Shown: positions 40,171 through 51,630 of the stretch, piece after piece | Position numbering within the stretch: position 1 is the first letter of the stretch | Layout: every line of letters begins with the position of its first letter | Source: Phytophthora sp. 'mugwort' | Taxonomy: Eukaryota > Oomycota > Peronosporomycetes > Peronosporales > Peronosporaceae | NCBI GenBank assembly: GCA_033558025.1 | Contig: JAUCEF010000005.1 | Span: forward strand, 3,782,001 to 3,846,000 | Direction: 5' to 3' | Length of the DNA: 64,000 nt | Made by a program: the position numbers and the translations under genes | The notes under the pieces: generated by a model | The model's database searches: none | What the model was told of the DNA's origin: nothing | Seen by the model: only the letters and a program-made list of their open reading frames with translations

Positions 40171-41414
40171 ATGCCGTCCTCACGCACACCGTACACGCGG
40201 GAGAATCTGAGTGTTCTGGAAAGAATATGCTTCGGCGACACAGAAAGGCTCATCCAACGCTCGCACAAGGAAAAATGCAACGAGAGGATTTTATTTCGCT
40301 TTCATGGATTCAGCGCTTTAAGAAGAGACACGGACCATTTAGTTGCATGTGCTTCACTGTGATCTTTCCTCAGTCGACACCAGCGAGATTGCTCGACACC
40401 GAGCTGAATTTATGGAGCTATTTCTCCGTCGGACGTGCTAACATGGACGAAACAGCACTGTCTTACCGGATGCTACCTATTCAAAATCTAGCTACGGAAA
40501 AAATCGCAGGTCGGAAGAAAGATAAAACCCGCATAACGGTCGGTAAATCTGAATGGGAGTGAAAAGCTGACGCCGGTCATCATCAATCGATACGAGCGAC
40601 CCCGATGCTTTAACGACATGGACGTGAATCAGCTGAGAATCCATTCTTTCGCGAACAAGAAAGCGTTTGTGACTTTTGATGTGTTCGTCAAATGGCTACG
40701 CTTGTTTACTCTTCGCATGCATGACGGCAAAAATTTTACTCCTCGTGCACAACGCCCCAGGACACGCACACATCGAGCTCTCTAATAGGCGCGTTCATTT
40801 TCTTCTCCCCAACACTACAACAATGCTACAGCCGGTGGATGCCGGCATCATCAGAAACTTCAAGCTACACTACAAGAAACGGGTTGTCCAGTGGCTTGTG
40901 GATCAATCTAGCTTAACTGTACGGTTGGATCTGTTGACAGCTATCAATCCCAGTGGACGCCTGGGACGCAGTCACCTCAGAGGTACGCCACTGCTAGATG
41001 CGCACACGGATCATCACGGCAACAATGGGAGCCGCTGTAGAGCAGGATAGCGAGCCGCGAAGGATGAACGACTTGCATGAGCTGGACGTGCTGATTTCGC
41101 AGCTCTCATTGGATGACGCAATGAACGCAGAGGCGTACGTCGCCGTGGACGATATGCTTTTGGAACAGGCCAACAGTGTTATGACTAATGGCACGTACTG
41201 ACCGATGAGGACGACAGTTCTACCTAAGATGACCAGAAAATGCTCTTCTCACACACCAGGAAGCTTTGATTCACGCAGAACAGTTCCCGGTATACTGTTC
41301 GCGATGGGTAGCTGCTCGGCCAACATAAAGGAAGCAATATGCGTCAGCCGGATGATGAAAGTCGCATCGAAGAAGCAAACGCGGATCACAGATCACTTCG
41401 CCTCCAAGCAGTAG
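40171..41414 (+). pseudogene. pogo/Tigger-type DDE transposase relic
   Basis: Pogo-family transposases combine a CENP-B-like helix-turn-helix with a DDE catalytic domain. Visible in order: a CENP-B-type segment (DFISLSWIQRFKKRHG, about 40,280), first catalytic region NMDETALSYRMLP, GRKKDKTRITVG, then after a shift PVIINRYERPRCFND and ANKKAFVTFDVFVKWLRLF, then LLLVHNAPGHAHIELSNRRV (second catalytic region with His in place of the usual Asp) and FLLPNTTTMLQPVDAGIIRN. At least three frameshifts and a changed catalytic residue show it is dead. Terminal inverted repeats were not located. Confidence 0.75.
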
Positions 41415-41689
41415 TTGCGATTCTACATAGTAAGTTCCATGTTCTAGTCGGGGGGTGAGAGTGGGGTGGTACTCTTTTAACCGAATATACTTATAAGAGC
41501 GTGGCGTTTCCCGTGGGTCAGATGTGGTCTTTATATTCGGAGGTCTCTATAAAATGCTGAAAACGTGCCTTTGGTAAAATCACAGCATCAAGCGATGTAC
41601 TTGCAGCACCTACTGAATCAGTGGGAGAAACAAATTCCCGACAAAAGTTTGAACAAAGCGTATAAGCATTTAAAGAGAAGCGAGGATTA

Positions 41690-43270
41690 GCGAATGCAGT
41701 GGGAGCAGCTGCTAAACCGCCAAAGCGACCACGTCGTGAGACAAACGACCGGCTCGATTCGGAGACTACATGTGCTTCCAGACACAATTGAATAAGGCCT
41801 TTGCGGAAGACACGGCACACAAACAAAAATTCCGATCCCGCGGAATCTAGCAAAAGCGTTGAGCGGGCCATATAGAAAAAGTGGCGACAGGCACAAGATC
41901 TTGAGTTCGACTCGGTTTTTTTTTTGATAGACAATGACACGTGGAAACTCGTACAGCTACAACCTGGTAGAAAGGCATTACCATGTCACTGGGTACTCGT
42001 GGTTAAGTACCACGCGAATGGTGTCGTAAAACGGTTTAAGGCACGACTTGTTGCACAAGGGGATCACCAAAGTTTGGTGTCGACTATGACGCAGTCTATG
42101 CACATGTGGCTAGTCTCACTACGAGTTGTTCTAGCTATCGGCACCATATTGGACCGCCATATCACCAGATGGATGTTCATTCTGCGTTTCTGAACGGGGC
42201 AATGGATGAAGATGTTCGGATTTATATGCGACAGCCACCTGGATATCATGCTCATGGCAAAGAAGGGTTCTTAATGTAAACTTCAGAAGTGTATATACGA
42301 GCTCAAGCAAGCGCCCAGAATTTGGTACAACGTACTTCACCACTTTCCGACTCTACTGGGTTTTGTACGATGCAACAAAGAGTTCTGGATCTATGTACAT
42401 GAAGTGGGAGATGAATTGGTCATCATTGTGGTATATGTCGATGACCCGACGATTATGTCGAAAAGCAAGCGACTGATCAACAAAGTTAAAGCGGAGAAGA
42501 CGATGTCTATCTCACAACATCAGTATATATTAGAGTTGCTGAAGAAGTACAAAGTTGAGAATAGCTCAGTAGCAGCGGCACCTCAAGTCACAGGCCTTGG
42601 GCTAGAATCTTAAATCAAGATGACTGCACAGCAAATTGCAGCTCAGAGATTTGATTACCGAGGATTGTTGGGATCGCTACAGTATCTAGTCCGGCGGCAC
42701 ACGACCGGATATTGCGAATGCAGTGAGGGAATTGAGCAAATATATTTCATGCTACAACAACACGCATTAGGAGGCAGCAAAAAGAGTGCTAAAATACTTG
42801 AAAGGGGCGTGAACGTACGGTCTGGCCCTTGATGGAAAATCGAGTGCCGTGACTAACGAAGTGTACGCTAACGCGAGCTTCGCGTGTCAGTCGAAAGAAC
42901 GTAAATCGATCACAGGGTATGTGACTAAAACGGCAGGCTGCAGCATATCGTGTTGTAATAGCAAACAAGGTGCGTTTCCCTTTCCACCGGAACTTATCGC
43001 GTGGAGTGAAGGTGCAAAAGATAGCGAATGGTTGTGGCACTTGCTATCGGAAATGCGTTTTCACCAACAAAGCCTGTGCAAGTATGTTGCGATAGCAGGT
43101 CAGCTATCAGCATTACAAAGAATCCTGGCAACCATAAAGCTAGCAAGCACATTCAAGTAAAGTTTCTGTTTACTAGATATTTGGTAGAAGAAGGACGCCT
43201 TGTCGATAAATACTATCCGACTGCAAGCATGTCAGTGGATATTCTGACAGAGGCTCTTCCTCCAACCTAG
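41690..43270 (+). pseudogene. Copia reverse transcriptase/RNase H of inner element, decayed
   Basis: Reads DNDTWKLVQLQPGRKALPCH, VVKYHANGVVKRFKARLVAQ (start of Copia reverse transcriptase), then the active-site block VIIVVYVDDPTIMSKSK (YVDD intact, about 42,435), QYILELLKKYKVENSSV, DYRGLLGSLQYL, and the RNase H part RKSITGYVTKTAG, VCCDSRSAISITKNPGNHKA and HIQVKFLFTRYLVEEGRLVD. Several frameshifts separate these. It ends 75 bp before the 3' LTR, the normal Copia arrangement. Integrase and protease of this element are missing, presumably lost when the viral DNA entered or by later deletion. Confidence 0.85.
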
Positions 43271-43346
43271 TCGTCTCAGGGTTTGCAATCCTGAGACGCA
43301 AAATTGGAATCAAAGCCCTTCTCACAGCGTGAACACCTAGTGGGAG

Positions 43347-43664
43347 TGTTAGAATGCAGTTTGTCCCCGCACCAACGAGACGAGACAGGGGTCAACAATT
43401 CAATAAGAATGTGTTCAGCTGACAGTTGGCAGCTCTCCCGAGAGCGGGAGCGCCAATCATAACATCGCTACTCAGAAGCCAATCCGAACTAGTTCCCTAT
43501 TTGGAAGAGGAGACTCTCCTGCGGACAGCACCACCCGCGCGATGATGGTCTTTCGGCGAAAGGAACTCACTTTTCCTTTGCCAACGACTGAGCGCATCGG
43601 TCAGTTAGCGGGCTAATAGAGAAATAATTAATAAGACTTTAAGCCGAGAAACCGTGTTTCAACA
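43347..43664 (+). repeat. 3' LTR of inner Copia element
   Basis: Begins TGTTAGAATGCAG after a purine-rich stretch (TAGTGGGAG) and ends GTTTCAACA, followed by the target duplication ACCTG. Confidence 0.85.
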
Positions 43665-43669
43665 ACCTG
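43665..43669. repeat. Target-site duplication ACCTG, right copy
   Basis: Matches 24,519-24,523 exactly. Confidence 0.85.
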
Positions 43670-45472
43670 CAGCGTGGGACGTAGCTGTGTCGACGTTGCC
43701 CTACCAACGGCTTTATTTAGTCGAGGAGGTGAAGTCATATTCTGGACGGTGAAAACGCCAGAACGAGGCGGCGTGGTACCGGTTTTGCAATTTTAGAGGA
43801 CATAATGTTTCAGACATAGTAGTTTTAGGTTAGAATTATAACTCAATAAGGGATAATATAAATGGGGCAAGGTCAAGTTGAAGGAGAAATGACAACTGGT
43901 CATTGCTCTCTGTGACCTCCAAACTTCGCGTTACATTGCCCTTGCTTAGAGCTGGGTTGTTACAAACCGCATCATTTGACCTTCACATGTGCGATGGCAC
44001 TGCTCTGTGCGAGCGCAGGTAGCTACATGCAAGGCTGCCATTGCCATCTCTCATTGTGCATTCCATCAGTGATCAAGGTCAAGGCTGATCTCATCCGTCG
44101 TAGGAGCCAGGTCGATCGTGGTGATGCTGTCGTACTCGTTATTGTCTGAGCCAGTCTTTTCTAGGTTGCGTCTGCCATGGAACTTGTTGTGGTTCTGTCG
44201 ACTTGGTGGTCAGAGCGCCCACAATTGTCGTGGCTTCTGTCATTCCCGTTTCGGTTGTTGTTTCTGCAGCCATTGTTGTAACGGCTTCGAGGCTTGTCAC
44301 CACCACGTTTCTTGTAGCCTCCTTTGTAGGGATGCTGGCATTGCGATCCTAAGAGGGGTTTCAGCTTGAAATTAGCTGGAAGGATGGTACCCTTCTTGAC
44401 TTGGCCGTTGTGAATACGACGCTGTAGAATGTATCAGTCAGTCGTGGTTGTCACGTCAACCGTACGTGAACTTGTGGGGATCGATACGAGAGCTGTCGCT
44501 TCTTTCGGTGGTGCTTCCACTTTTGTTGGCGCTTCGGCTTGCAGAGATTTTCAGCTCGCGTCTCCCGGGACTCTTGGTCCCTTTCCCTTGTTTAGTATAG
44601 CGACTGCATGCCATCTTGTTACGGATCTTGGTTTCAATGCGCCACTTGAGCTCCTCGTTCGGGTCGTACTTGCGACTACCCTTCCAAGTTGCCAACTTTT
44701 CAGACATCAGGCAAGGCATGGTACAACTAGATGGCCATTTGCTCATCTGTCATGACACTGTTGGTGGTGTCCGTGGCTGCCATCATCCCTTCTTCCATAT
44801 CGTAGATAAATTTGTTCAGGTCGGAGCCTTCTTCGTACTTCAGAGCCAGCAGGTAGTTCAGATGTAGTACGGGTCTCCATGAATGATGGCAGTGTCTTTG
44901 TACATGGCGCACAGCGTCTTGAAGATATCGTACGCCATTGTTTTCGCTTTGATCATGAGGACATGTTGTCGTCAATGGTCCTGATGAGGGACGCCTTAGC
45001 TTTCGCTTCCATGTGGCATAGCTTCTTGGAGCTCAGCTTGGGGCGTCGAACCCTCAGCTTCTCTGATCTCTTGCGTTCTTGCTGCTTCTTGGCAGCGAAC
45101 GATTGTATCACAGGGAGATTCTCCTGTTCCATCTCGACGACTCCGTCTTTATCGGAGCAGCGGTGCTGCCAACCAAGGCCTCACTCAATGAGGAGTCCGG
45201 TAGATCGGCACTTGGGGCGCCCGGTCTCGTCCAGGGTCTTCTTGGCGGCTTGGTTGTCTTCGGACGTGAAGAAATTGGAGTACTTGGGGTCAAGCTTGTC
45301 GTCGTCGCTGAAGTCAGGCTAGGATTCTCCAGCGTAGCCAGTTAGTGACGAAACCGATGAGGTTCTTGCCGTCGAGTGCGGCTGCGACACGTGTCTTGCA
45401 GATCATGAAGTTCTGGCCATTGAGGCGAGGGAAATCACCGTCGTCGGCGGGAGAGGTTTGCGTTGTGCTCAT
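43670..45472 (-). pseudogene. Copia gag of outer element, decayed
   Basis: Starting at 45,472 the frame reads MSTTQTSPADDGDFPRLNGQ then NFMICKTRVAAALDG, the F-x-x-L-x-G-x-N-F start typical of Copia gag. Further down come AKTMAYDIFKTLCAMYKDT and a positively charged Gly/Asn/Arg-rich tail (44,350-44,150, KKRGGDKPRS). Several frameshifts and stops separate these blocks. Gag would coat the element's RNA. No protease, integrase or reverse transcriptase follows before the inner element's target site at 43,665. Confidence 0.65.
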
Positions 45473-45476
45473 AACG

Positions 45477-45725
45477 TGTTAAGGGTTTGCCTCGATGGAG
45501 AGGGGACCTGAGTATAAGAGTACAATGAGTTGTGATTGAGAAGTTAAATTGGCGGTGTCTGGAGTGGTCTCTCACGGCCATTCAGTTGGGCATGGTTACA
45601 TTGTGTAGTGTACATACCATTGTGTAATCATCATAAATATCTAATGTAATGAATATGTTTGATAGTAGGGTTGGTGTGGCCCATACAAGGGAGGTTTCCT
45701 TCGTCACGATACCATTCCCGCAACA
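45477..45725 (-). repeat. 5' LTR of outer Copia element
   Basis: Minus-strand reading begins TGTTGCGGGAATGG and ends CCCTTAACA, directly followed by the gag start four bases later. Partner of 24,257-24,478. Confidence 0.7.
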
Positions 45726-46260
45726 GTATGGCCAAAAGGCACATCCGGAGAATTCTCCTCCGAACCCCTCGAAGCGTCACGCTTGCGGCGATAACGCTCA
45801 GCGCCCCCCCCCCCCCCCCCTACGAGACTGGGACATGGACGAAGTTGCACGGGGTGGTCATCGAGCGACGGTACCACGACAAACGCTGATGCCTCGCCAC
45901 TAAATGGCGATTGGCCTTCACCCATTGCCAGCAGATCTCACAGAGCTCGCACAAGAGGTCAGAGACGCCGCGACAGGAACGCTGGTGGCGACGCATTCTT
46001 CGGACCATTCCAAGACGCAGAAGCATTTATCACATACATACTGTGTCAAGGGTGACATTCTGTATAAAAAATAAGTAAATACATCGGATCAAAACTGTAC
46101 CAACAAGTTATAGTGGACTACACCGACGTTGTCGCAAGTGCGCTGTGCGATCGTCGCACCAGTAAGCCAGCGCTCCGCGGCAGATTCAGTAACGAACTAC
46201 AGGTTTCGATATACACGCGTTACCGCCTGATGCGGCTCCTGCGATATGTATCCGTGAACT
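45726..46260. other. Unassigned DNA with a 17-bp poly-C run
   Basis: Follows the outer LTR. Contains a pure run of 17 C at about 45,804-45,820 and broken frames on the plus strand without a recognised domain. Probably old transposon debris. Confidence 0.4.
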
Positions 46261-46261
46261 G

Positions 46262-47080
46262 CCTGTTTAAGCCAAACATGGTGATGTACCCACAGGCCGA
46301 ATCTAATTCTCGAGGCCAATGCCAGTGCCCGCGTTGATGTAAAGAGCTGGTCTGACCGTTACTACACAAATGCACCTAACCCTACTGGAAATCGCACATG
46401 GCTACCGAAGTGTGTACTTCCCAGCCAACTAAATTCGCACCATAATCTCGGTGCTAATATTGCGCTGGCGTACACAATAACATCAGTGGTGAAGTGCATC
46501 TCGCGCACTAGTGCGGCAAGCGCAAGCAAGATTGTTGACCTAAATGCTTTCCGGCGCGGCATCTGGTCGTTCCCACCTGCGTTAAAGAAGGCGGGAGGTG
46601 ACCCTGAACCAACGCCACAAATGAAGCACAAGGGGTAACTACCAGGCAAAGCCAAGGGAACATAAAAGGAGCGGGAGATTGTTCCAACTCAGGACTGTCT
46701 AGCGTAGACGCGTCAGCTGACGGAAGCAATGCCATGCAGTCGGAAGTGGCTATGGGCCCAGCACCTTCGCCAAGTCTACCCAACGGAATGGAGGTCCCTC
46801 TAACTCCCGGGTGCGATCTGATGTACTAAATGCGCACCAAACGGACGAGCCGATGGCTCCATGTTTGACATTGGCGTCAACGGAGAGCGTTCGAAAGGAA
46901 ATGACGTCAAAGAAGTGCCAACGTCGCCGGGCAAGCAGCTGATTGCTGGAGAGATCAGCTTTCAGATGATGGACATATAAGACAAGGTACAGTCATTGTA
47001 TCCTTACTTCTTGATGCGAAATATGTACTCATGGTTGTTGGACTCAGGCTGTGGATTCGGCCTAACTTGAAAGGGTCGAT
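46262..47080 (+). pseudogene. Copia gag/protease remnant, second copy
   Basis: Closely matches 26,255-26,800 (zinc-knuckle region, GCGGCATCTGGTCGT and following) and continues past the point where the other copy is cut, into YMYSWLLDSGCGFGLT-like protease sequence (about 47,020) with the D-S-G catalytic triad. Many stops. It shows what originally lay downstream of 26,800. Confidence 0.6.
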
Positions 47081-47925
47081 CCATCGGAAAACGATCCGAC
47101 ACTGACTACATGTTACGTTTGTACAAGTGTCTAAGGATTCAAAATACGTATGGCATAGTGAGCAGTATTTTGGTATGGCCCGCAAGGATACGACCATTGT
47201 AATATTTGATATAGTACGCAACGGCAAACATTTCCAGTGAATATTGACTACAGAGAAAGAGAACGAGATCATTTTATCAGTTCAAACTTTAAATTCTTGG
47301 ACAGCGAGTTAACGTATGTGGCCAGAGCGATAAACGGAGCATACGATGTACAAAAAAATCAGACAAGAAGAAGACAACCGTTGTGCAACGCAGTCAAATC
47401 GAAGTCTTGTAAACCGCTAAAACTACCAAGGTTGCAAATTGTAAAACTCATTGGAGGAATCGCACGGAAAATATGGTCACCTTAATAAGAAACAGTAATA
47501 GCAACGTTGAACCGAACGAAAGTGCAATGAATCGACGCTGTCGTCAAGCACCGAATAATGTCATATTGAATGTTAAGTCTTCAAGACATGTGTAGCCGTC
47601 CGTGGCATTCGTTGGGACACGACAGACCCGTGAAAATCATGGGGGCGTGTGAGAGTGTAGGTACGATTCAATATTTCCTCAGTATAGCTGATGACAACAC
47701 CTCGTGGCGGTAAATATACGTTCAATGCTTAAAAGGAGGTATTTGAGAAAGTCACGGAGCTACTAATTCGACTAAACACGAAAGAGTGTGCTATTTGTAT
47801 AATTCGGTCGGATAGAACCACCGATTTTGTGAACGCCGCCTTAAACAATTCTGTATAGAGAATAATTGTTTTTTTAACTTCGGATACATATAGTCTTGAA
47901 GGAAATGGAGCCGCAAGCGAGACCA
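47081..47925. other. Unassigned transposon debris
   Basis: No intact gene. A plus frame at 47,237-47,485 is open but matches nothing I recognise; its position suggests the protease-integrase linker of a Copia element. Confidence 0.35.
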
Positions 47926-49385
47926 CCAGAGCGAACTCGATAGGATTCTTTTTGCGTTAAAATACGTTGATATGGCGCACAAATGGCGGCCTGAAAAGAA
48001 CTTATCTATCTCACATACGTACAGAATCGTACATATATGGGACGGTTGATAAACATGACGTCGTACGAAATGATGTATGATACACCTCCAAACGTGGTTA
48101 ACTAAAAGTTTGGGGCCCCGTGTGCTTCGCACATGTCCCCGGAGCTCTTAGAAATACAAGAAGCAATCCGCAAAAATCATTAAGTGCCGGTTTTCCGGCA
48201 TATCAGAGGATACCTGAAGGATACAGGTTCTTGGATGTCTAATCATAGACACATCATATCAAGAGACGTCATGTTCAACACCACCAATGTAGCCACATTG
48301 GTGCAAGGGGATTTTGGAAAACCGATACTGTTCTCATAATTGATCTGCCCCGTGAGAGACAGACGCAGAGGAGCAAAAATTCCTGCCCTGGAGAGTACGA
48401 AGGCAGTGGGGCTGGCCAATCTGCAGAGGGTCTGCCGATACAGTGGGAGCTGAAGCACCTACTCAGGTGTCTACCCGAGCTGTGGGAGCTAAAACTAAAC
48501 GACGACGAGCAGGTCATATGGCGCCATGAAAATATACGACAACGAGCAGGCTGTCAACGTGTACCAAAGTATACCAGGACATCGATGCTTCCAGACAAGG
48601 ATGATAAGAACATTGCACTTGATGTATTGGTCAGAATGTTCCTACACCACGCACTTTAAAAAGTCGTGAGTGGACCTCATCAAGCGAAGTGAAAAACAAA
48701 ATTCCGGACCTGAGTACATCTCCTTATAGAGAATTGAACGTGGGTACTCATGTGACTACCTTCTGAACGTTAGTTTTTGCCATGGCATTGGGTAATAGAA
48801 GTAAAGTTCACCCCCGTACTCTTGGTAACTACCCTGTGCGTAAAGGCGTGCTTGAACCACCGTCTGTCGTCTGCCGGTCGTGTCCCGGTCGTATACCGAT
48901 CATATACCGGCGGTGGTTCAAGTACGCCTTGCTGCACAGGGTAGTTACCAAGATAATGGGGTAGACTGCGACGAGATATACTCACCGGCAAAAAGATTCG
49001 TGTCACTATGCGTAGTGATGGCAATTGGGCCGATATTGGACTGTCATATCAAATGCATGTCAATACGGTATTTCTAGACGGTACCATGGAAGGTGAGCAA
49101 ACGATATCCATGAGCCAACCTCGCGATTTATTTTGTAACGAAGCCACGAGAATAGGTCTGTGAGCTATAGAAGAGCTTGTTTGGCTTGAAAGCAGGCCCC
49201 GAGCATCTGGTCTGTGAACTACAAAATATTATTTATGGCCTGAGAAGCAAGCCCCGCACATCTGGTCTGCGACGGGACACACAACACCTTGCGCACAGGA
49301 AGTGTGACTTGCGGAGAGTATACAAACTCTCAGTGAACGGCAGTTCACAAGTCCCTGGTGTGAGGGGCCTGTTACCAAAATAGGT
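47926..49385 (+). pseudogene. Copia integrase and reverse transcriptase remnants
   Basis: Pieces in order: an integrase C-terminal segment (MTSYEMMYDTPPNVV, FGAPCASHM, RHIRGYLKDTGSWM; about 48,055-48,240), linker, and a reverse-transcriptase start (CDEIYSPAKRFVSLCVVMAI, about 48,967) followed by SLFGLKAGPEHLVCELQ. The order and orientation continue the gag/protease remnant at 46.3-47.1 kb, so all of 46.3-49.4 kb is probably one dead Copia element on the plus strand, interrupted by a MITE. LTRs were not found. Confidence 0.6.
48821..48952. mobile_element. MITE, 132 bp with 42-bp terminal inverted repeats
   Basis: CTTGGTAACTACCCTGTGC...CTTGAACCACCG at the left pairs with CGGTGGTTCAAG...GCACAGGGTAGTTACCAAG at the right, 38 of 42 positions complementary. 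The central 48 bp is unique. It interrupts the Copia reverse-transcriptase remnant. No clear target duplication was found. Confidence 0.75.
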
Positions 49386-49870
49386 AGATATAAGACTGCA
49401 TATATTTATAGGTGATCCCCTTTTAATGCGTCTAAATACTAACTATAAGTCACCTATAAAATATCCTAGATGTTATCCTATTGGGTGGTTCTGAAGCCTT
49501 TGTACCATATGTGTTGTACCTATCTGTGACGTCATTGCAGTAACGTCTTAGGGATGATTGGCTACAACACTTAGTGGTACTTGGGTATGCCACTCTGAAG
49601 AGCGACTTGGCACTCTTCATGTAACCCCGTTACATCTACAGCGGGTGGGGAAAGCTTACGCTCACCAAAACAATTTTATTTGTGATGCTTAGCTGTACCT
49701 CAAAGGCGCTAGTACTTACTGTAACCATAGCCACTATCATGAACACCTTGTAGGCGATTGGGCTTCAGAGAACACACTTTCACACCACGTCGTCGTCGAT
49801 TTCAGGCCAAATTTGGCCTAGCTGTACCTTGAGATCATCACTGGCCGTCCCACCAAATAAAATGCTGGAG
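49386..49870. other. Unassigned DNA
   Basis: About 480 bp, AT-rich at the left. No gene or repeat recognised. Confidence 0.4.
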
Positions 49871-49879
49871 TCAAGTATG

Positions 49880-50945
49880 GCGTTTGCCCAGCAGAAGCGG
49901 CTTTCTATGATACACAGTAAAGTTGCAGCGTGACCCGATCGTTTGAGGTGATCAGAGAGAACAGCTAGGCCTGACCAACTCGTTGACGGTAGTTTATGAC
50001 GAGTGCCAGCAGATCAGTGCCTTGAGCATCTTCAGTTGTTCTTTGTCTTCAATGATGGACACTTGGTTAGCTCCCGCTTCATAATGAACCATAGATTTTC
50101 TATAGGGTACAGGTCAGTCGGGGCTCTGTGGAGGGTGGGCTAGCTAAATTAGCTTAAGCTCCCGCACACAGCTTGGCAGCGTGTGCAGGTGCATTTTTCT
50201 GCATGAACAGCGTCTCGCCCGAGGGTCCCAAAAGCAGCTTGGTGATTGGAATCTCTTTCTGAAGCCAGAACCAATAGTGTACCCCCGTCACCGACACGTC
50301 GCAAAACATGCAGCGTACTAACGCAGTCAGCCGTAACTGAACTCCATACCATTAACGACTTCCTGTTCGACTTGAACGTCGGGATGATACACCGTGTGTG
50401 AAACGCTTTGGGTGGCAGCCGCGAGGCCGCCACCCGACCAGTGCTACCGTGAAGCTCGGCATAGGCTTCGTCTTGGAAAAAAACTCTGCTCCAGAAGCGC
50501 TCACGCATCCGCCCAAAGCGCTTAGAATGAGCTCGTTGCAAACGGCGATGTCTCGCACTCAAAAGGGTTTGTTTCCCGAGTCGAACGACCATGCAGCCCA
50601 GCGCTACGGATTCGACTACGGACAAGACGACTAGCGATAGAGACACCGGAATCAGCTGTCTTATTTTTTTTGAGCAGCACTGATAAACCAGTTTATCTCG
50701 ACGGTCCCCAGGATACGTCTGTCTTGACGAGGGTCCGTATTGCGTGGTCGGCTGGGTGCGTTAGCGCTTTACAGAGCCCGTGCTTCATAAACTTATTAAT
50801 GATGGTGCGGCGCTGCAGCCTGGCATATTCAGGTGCTTGCTGATCTCTCGCTTACTCAATCGTACCTCCCACTTGCTGATCACTAAATTTCTTAAGTTTA
50901 CAAAGTACTGACGCGTTCCTCTTGGCGACATGCCTCCCCCCCTGA
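49880..50945 (-). pseudogene. Tc1/mariner-type transposase relic
   Basis: Minus-strand frames: MSPRGTRQYFVNLRNLVISK and WEVRLSKREISKHLNMPG (the N-terminal helix-turn-helix), then FFQDEAYAELHGSTGRVA (first catalytic Asp), FKSNRKSLMVWSSVTAD, LFMQKNAPAH-like (degenerate second region) and DLYPIENLWFIMKRELTK (third catalytic region, the family's D-x-N-P-I-E-N-x-W variant). Frameshifts and stops lie between. Terminal repeats were not located. Confidence 0.75.
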
Positions 50946-51630
50946 AGCTGTTCTTGCGCACGTCGCGCGCACCGTGTGCAAGACACAACTAGACTATCTA
51001 CGGTCCTCTATTTGCAGAACGACATTGTTGGCTGTGCGCTGCTGCGATGTTGTGCTATGCTGGACCAATACATGTAGGTTGAGTATTGAACTACTCTGTA
51101 TTGTATAGTTATTGCTAATCTACTTTGCGGAAGCAGCGCGCGGCGGCGCAGCCTCTCTCGCTCACTACAGCGTTTGCAACTCCGCGAGCAGCAAGCGAGA
51201 GAGAGCAGCCCGCCAAGCACCGTGTTCCTGTCGAGGTTTTGCCCGTCACTCACGTGTCTTCCTACTTCCTTACTTCAACTACTGCCCTTACTGCTAACTA
51301 TTGTATTACGTCTTAATGGCGCCTACTCTTAGAAGCGACGGACAGTTGAGGGGCCCGATGACGCGCCCTGCATCATCACACGATCTACACAAACAAGGTG
51401 GACTATATATCACTTACACCTCCAGGCAATAAGCCAATCGTGCCTCCTAACAGTGATAACCCGACAGAATGCCTACGGGGTCTAAAGAAAGTTATCGGTG
51501 TACTGAAGCATTTTGTAAAAATATGTAAATTTTCGTACAATAAAAATATTAATTATTTTCTATTCCAAACCGGAACAATTTCAATTTCAACCCCTAACAT
51601 TGCTGCGTGGTCCGACCAATCGTCAGCAGC
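50946..51630. other. Intergenic, upstream of F-box gene
   Basis: About 680 bp with no recognised gene. The final 100 bp before the F-box start is AT-rich and probably the promoter. Confidence 0.45.

Larger units (their letters stand above)
24524..43664 (+). mobile_element. Inner Copia-type LTR retrotransposon carrying the viral island
   Basis: The element is bounded by matching LTRs (24,524-24,835 and 43,347-43,664) and a perfect 5-bp target duplication. Gag remnants follow the 5' LTR and a reverse transcriptase/RNase H remnant precedes the 3' LTR, all on the plus strand. The 19.1-kb length is far above a normal Copia (about 5 kb). The excess is the viral island (26,808-39,918), a pogo/Tigger relic (40.1-41.4 kb) and probably a second Copia fragment. 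The intact target duplication shows the two LTRs belong to one insertion event, so the foreign DNA entered inside the element, probably afterwards. Confidence 0.8.
24257..45725 (-). mobile_element. Outer Copia-type LTR element, pol-less, interrupted by inner element
   Basis: Two related LTRs in minus orientation bound this region (24,257-24,478 and 45,477-45,725). Just inside the right LTR a gag-like frame starts at 45,472. Just inside the left LTR lies a purine-rich tract on the minus strand (CTCCAAGAGAGG before TGTTG), as expected of a polypurine tract. The element's own body is short: 43,670-45,476 plus about 40 bp at 24,479-24,518. No reverse transcriptase of its own is visible, so it was probably non-autonomous or internally deleted before the inner Copia inserted. 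The 5-bp flanks do not match, so partial loss or recombination between elements is possible. Confidence 0.6.

Noticed and set aside
45804..45820. 17-bp poly-C run as a regulatory or recombination signal
   Set aside because: Homopolymers of this kind are common slippage products or assembly uncertainties; nothing else supports a function.
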